DNA of 64,000 bases, taken from the NCBI GenBank assembly GCA_904419075.1, contig CAJFQM010000001.1, forward strand, positions 124,001 through 188,000. The letters run 5' to 3'. The DNA comes from an uncultured Clostridia bacterium. Lineage in GTDB: Bacteria > Bacillota > Clostridia > Christensenellales > Borkfalkiaceae. Each line of letters opens with the position of its first letter. The stretch's first letter is position 1. Made by a program: the position numbers and the translations under genes. This document shows positions 61,956 to 64,000 of the stretch, one piece after another. The notes under the pieces were generated by a model. It was not told the DNA's origin and did not search any database. It saw only the letters and a list, made by a program, of their open reading frames with translations.

Positions 61956-63041
61956 ATGAAAGGACAGATATACCGTACGGAAGCGGATTGCAAGCCGCGC
62001 CGCTTCCGTTTTCTTTGCGGAGTCTTGCTTGCGGCTTATTGCGTATGTGTCTTTCATCCGGCGTCTCCCGTATCGGCAGACGCCGCCCGTCCCTCCGTTG
62101 CTCCCGCGAAAGCGGAATGTGTCATGGAGGCAAATACGCGAAGAATTTTATATGAGAGAAACGGTGAAGAAAAGCTCCCGATGGCAAGCACGACGAAAAT
62201 TCTCACGGCTATTACGGTTCTCGAACACTGCGACGACATAAAGGAAGAATTTGAAATTCCTTCCGAAGCGCAGGGCGTGGAGGGGTCGAGCATCTATCTG
62301 AAAAGCGGAGAACTTTACAGCGTGGAGGATTTACTTTACGGACTCATGCTTCGTTCGGGAAACGACAGTGCGGAAGCATTGGCTCTGCATACGGCGGGCG
62401 GTATCGAAAAATTTTCTTTTCTGATGAACGAAACGGCACAGAAAGCGGGCGCCTTAAAGAGCAGTTTCCGGAACCCGCACGGACTTCCTTGCGACGAACA
62501 TTACACGACCGCGAGAGATCTCACCTTGATTTCCTGTTATGCGATGCAAAATCCCGAATTTAAGAAAATCGTATCGACGAAATATTACCGGCCGAGGGGG
62601 TGGGCGAATAAAAACAAGATGCTGAAAAATTATTCGGGGGGAATCGGCATCAAGACGGGATATACACAGAAAGCGGGGAGATGCCTCGTGAGTGCCGCCG
62701 AGCGCGAAGGGATGACCTTAATCTGTACCGTACTGAATTGTTCCATGATGTACGAACGGAGCGCACAGCTTCTCGACGATGCTTTCTCCGCCTATGAAAA
62801 CGTCAGGATTCTCGGAGCCCGTACGCCCGTTCCCGTCAAGAAGGACGGAAAGAATATAACGGGCTGTACGAGGGAAGATTTATATTATCCGTTGCTTCCG
62901 GAGGAAAAACAACATCTGAAAATAGAGTTTTCGGAAGAAAGAAATGTTACGGAAACGGAAAAGAACGGGGAAATTATCGGACAAATTAAAATATATCTCA
63001 TAAATCGGTTGCTTTTTTCGAGAAATTTATATAAACTATAA
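61956..63041 (+). CDS. D-alanyl-D-alanine carboxypeptidase (DacB-like, S11)
   Basis: A 361-residue exported enzyme. Signal segment about residues 18-42; S11 motifs are STTK (PMASTTKILTAI), SGND and KTG (GIKTGYTQKAG). In Clostridia the carboxypeptidase after ytfJ is often called DacB and takes part in spore cortex peptidoglycan trimming; here that is inference from position. The C-terminal part after residue 290 is short and ends in a hydrophobic stretch, perhaps an amphipathic membrane anchor. Confidence 0.9.
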   Translation: MKGQIYRTEADCKPRRFRFLCGVLLAAYCVCVFHPASPVSADAARPSVAPAKAECVMEANTRRILYERNGEEKLPMASTTKILTAITVLEHCDDIKEEFEIPSEAQGVEGSSIYLKSGELYSVEDLLYGLMLRSGNDSAEALALHTAGGIEKFSFLMNETAQKAGALKSSFRNPHGLPCDEHYTTARDLTLISCYAMQNPEFKKIVSTKYYRPRGWANKNKMLKNYSGGIGIKTGYTQKAGRCLVSAAEREGMTLICTVLNCSMMYERSAQLLDDAFSAYENVRILGARTPVPVKKDGKNITGCTREDLYYPLLPEEKQHLKIEFSEERNVTETEKNGEIIGQIKIYLINRLLFSRNLYKL

Positions 63042-63070
63042 AGGTAAATTTCGAATAAGAAGGCATACGA

Positions 63071-63775
63071 ATGAGAATTAATAAGTTTTTAGCGGAAAAC
63101 GGAATCGCCAGTCGTCGCCATGCGGACGAAATGGTTTCGGCCGGCAGAATCAAAATCAACGGACAGACGGCTTTGCTCGGAGCCGACGTGCAGGACGGCG
63201 ACGAAGTTTTGCTCGACGATAAACCGATCGCGCGGGCAGAGAAAAAACTCGAATATTATATCATGAATAAACCGAAAGGGATACTTTGTACAGTCTCCGA
63301 CGATCGGGGGCGAAAAACGGTCATGAATCTTCTGCCCGCCGGAGCGGGGCGGGTGTTTCCCGTGGGGCGTCTGGATTACGCTACCGAAGGACTTCTTCTC
63401 TTAACGAACGACGGAGAACTTGCCTATCGCCTTACCAATCCTAAAAATGAAATTCCGAAAACTTATTTGGCGCGCGTGGAGGGAACCATGTCGGAAAAGG
63501 ATCTCAACCGTATTCGGTCGGGAATCGAATTGGACGGAGTTCTCACGAAGAAATGCAAGGCTCATATCGTCGAGACGAATAAGGCATATACGAAAATCCA
63601 CATAACGATTACAGAAGGAAAAAACCGACAAATTCGCCGTATGTTTGAAGCCATAGGCCGAAACGTGGATTTTCTCAAAAGAATCAAAATCGGGGAATTG
63701 ACGCTTCGCGGACTCGATCGCGGAGAAGTCCGTTCTTTGAACGACGAGGAAATTTCTTATCTGAAAAACTTATAA
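63071..63775 (+). CDS. rluB: 23S rRNA pseudouridine synthase (RluB/RsuA family)
   Basis: A 234-residue enzyme. The S4 RNA-binding domain (MRINKFLAENGIASRRHADE) is followed by the catalytic motif GRLDYATEGLLLLTNDG with the essential Asp, then KTYLARVEG and GKNRQIRRMFEAIG. RluB-type enzymes make pseudouridine 2605 of 23S rRNA; RsuA-like specificity for 16S cannot be excluded. It follows the carboxypeptidase by 29 bases, the usual clostridial order scpB-ytfI-ytfJ-dacB-rluB. Confidence 0.93.
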   Translation: MRINKFLAENGIASRRHADEMVSAGRIKINGQTALLGADVQDGDEVLLDDKPIARAEKKLEYYIMNKPKGILCTVSDDRGRKTVMNLLPAGAGRVFPVGRLDYATEGLLLLTNDGELAYRLTNPKNEIPKTYLARVEGTMSEKDLNRIRSGIELDGVLTKKCKAHIVETNKAYTKIHITITEGKNRQIRRMFEAIGRNVDFLKRIKIGELTLRGLDRGEVRSLNDEEISYLKNL

Positions 63776-63780
63776 ATAAA

Positions 63781-63812
63781 AAACAGGTCTTAAAACTAAG
63801 ACCTGTTTTTTT
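63781..63812. terminator. Terminator between rluB and the DUF1848 gene
   Basis: A perfect 12-base stem AAACAGGTCTTA/TAAGACCTGTTT with a four-base loop and T and A tracts on both sides; it can serve both convergent genes. Confidence 0.88.
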
Positions 63813-63824
63813 AATCGAGCCGTC

Positions 63825-64000
63825 TCATTCAAACAAGGAAATCTGATTGGGATCGGATTTCAACAAACTTTTTTGATTTCCCGGTATTATAATATCCGTA
63901 TCTTTGATTTCTCCGAGCAAAATGGGGGAATCGGGGTTACAATATTGAAAATTTTCAATCGCTTTTTGGTGATTTTTATTTGCATAACAATATTTACAGC
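63825..64000 (-). CDS. DUF1848 family protein, C-terminal end (partial)
   Basis: The minus strand is open from the window edge to TGA at 63825-63827, giving 57 residues that start CKYCYANKNHQKAIENF and end SDPNQISLF. The CxxC-Y-A-N motif followed by NPDSPILLGEI is the C-terminal pattern of DUF1848 proteins, a family with cysteine motifs thought to bind an iron-sulfur cluster but with unknown function. The N-terminal part lies outside the window. Confidence 0.75.
   Translation of the reverse strand, partial: CKYCYANKNHQKAIENFQYCNPDSPILLGEIKDTDIIIPGNQKSLLKSDPNQISLFE

Overview
The window looks like chromosome from a low-to-mid GC, endospore-forming member of Clostridia (Firmicutes). The support is a complete eight-gene spoIIIA operon, spoIVB, a SpoIIM-like gene, a ytfI-ytfJ (gerW) pair, an IspH-ribosomal S1 fusion protein, a class I lysA and typical sigma-A promoters with 17-base spacers. 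A Christensenellales-like gut anaerobe would fit the sodium-pumping decarboxylase operon, the M60-like peptidase lipoprotein and the EFR1-type ferredoxin, but that placement is inference. Gene density is high and most genes have clear ribosome binding sites.

Layout. 1-10.8 kb: end of thiI, a class A penicillin-binding protein on the minus strand, then a miaB-mutS-mutL-miaA operon and an YnbB-type PLP enzyme. 10.9-17 kb: groES-groEL on the minus strand, dCMP deaminase, a cyclophilin, purB and a secreted polysaccharide deacetylase. 17.2-25.6 kb: an accessory stretch with a flavodoxin-type reductase, DUF3737, DUF3810, an EFR1 ferredoxin, a diaminopentanoate-dehydrogenase-like enzyme and a large M60-type lipoprotein. 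25.6-26.6 kb: about 1 kb of decayed sequence with an AraC-type regulator remnant, ending at tRNA-Trp. 26.8-33.4 kb: rnhA, a VTT membrane protein, and a five-gene operon for a biotin-dependent sodium-translocating decarboxylase or transcarboxylase. 33.6-41 kb: BaiN-like flavoprotein, an AroH-cytidylate kinase fusion, plsC, ispH-S1, htpG. 41.1-55.8 kb: spoIIIAA-AH, asp23, nusB, folD, ispA, dxs, tlyA, nadK, argR, recN, spoIVB, spoIIM-like. This is the classical Firmicutes block, but accB/accC and xseA/xseB are absent from it and spo0A does not follow spoIVB. 55.9-64 kb: two D,D-carboxypeptidases, lysA, an M50 protease, scpA-scpB, ytfI-ytfJ, a pseudouridine synthase and the end of a DUF1848 gene.

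Most unusual observations. (1) Three gap-free copies of a 37-base palindromic element, with compensating base changes between arms. Two are intergenic. One sits in frame inside a BaiN-like gene and adds a short peptide, as Rickettsia palindromic elements do. (2) Terminator-like hairpins overlap the start regions of three sporulation-associated genes (spoIVB, spoIIM-like, ytfI). (3) A chorismate mutase (AroH)-cytidylate kinase fusion. (4) A sodium-pump operon that encodes both an MmdA-type and an OadA-type carboxyltransferase around one biotin carrier. (5) spoIIIAD has no ATG, GTG or TTG where its conserved N-terminus should begin.
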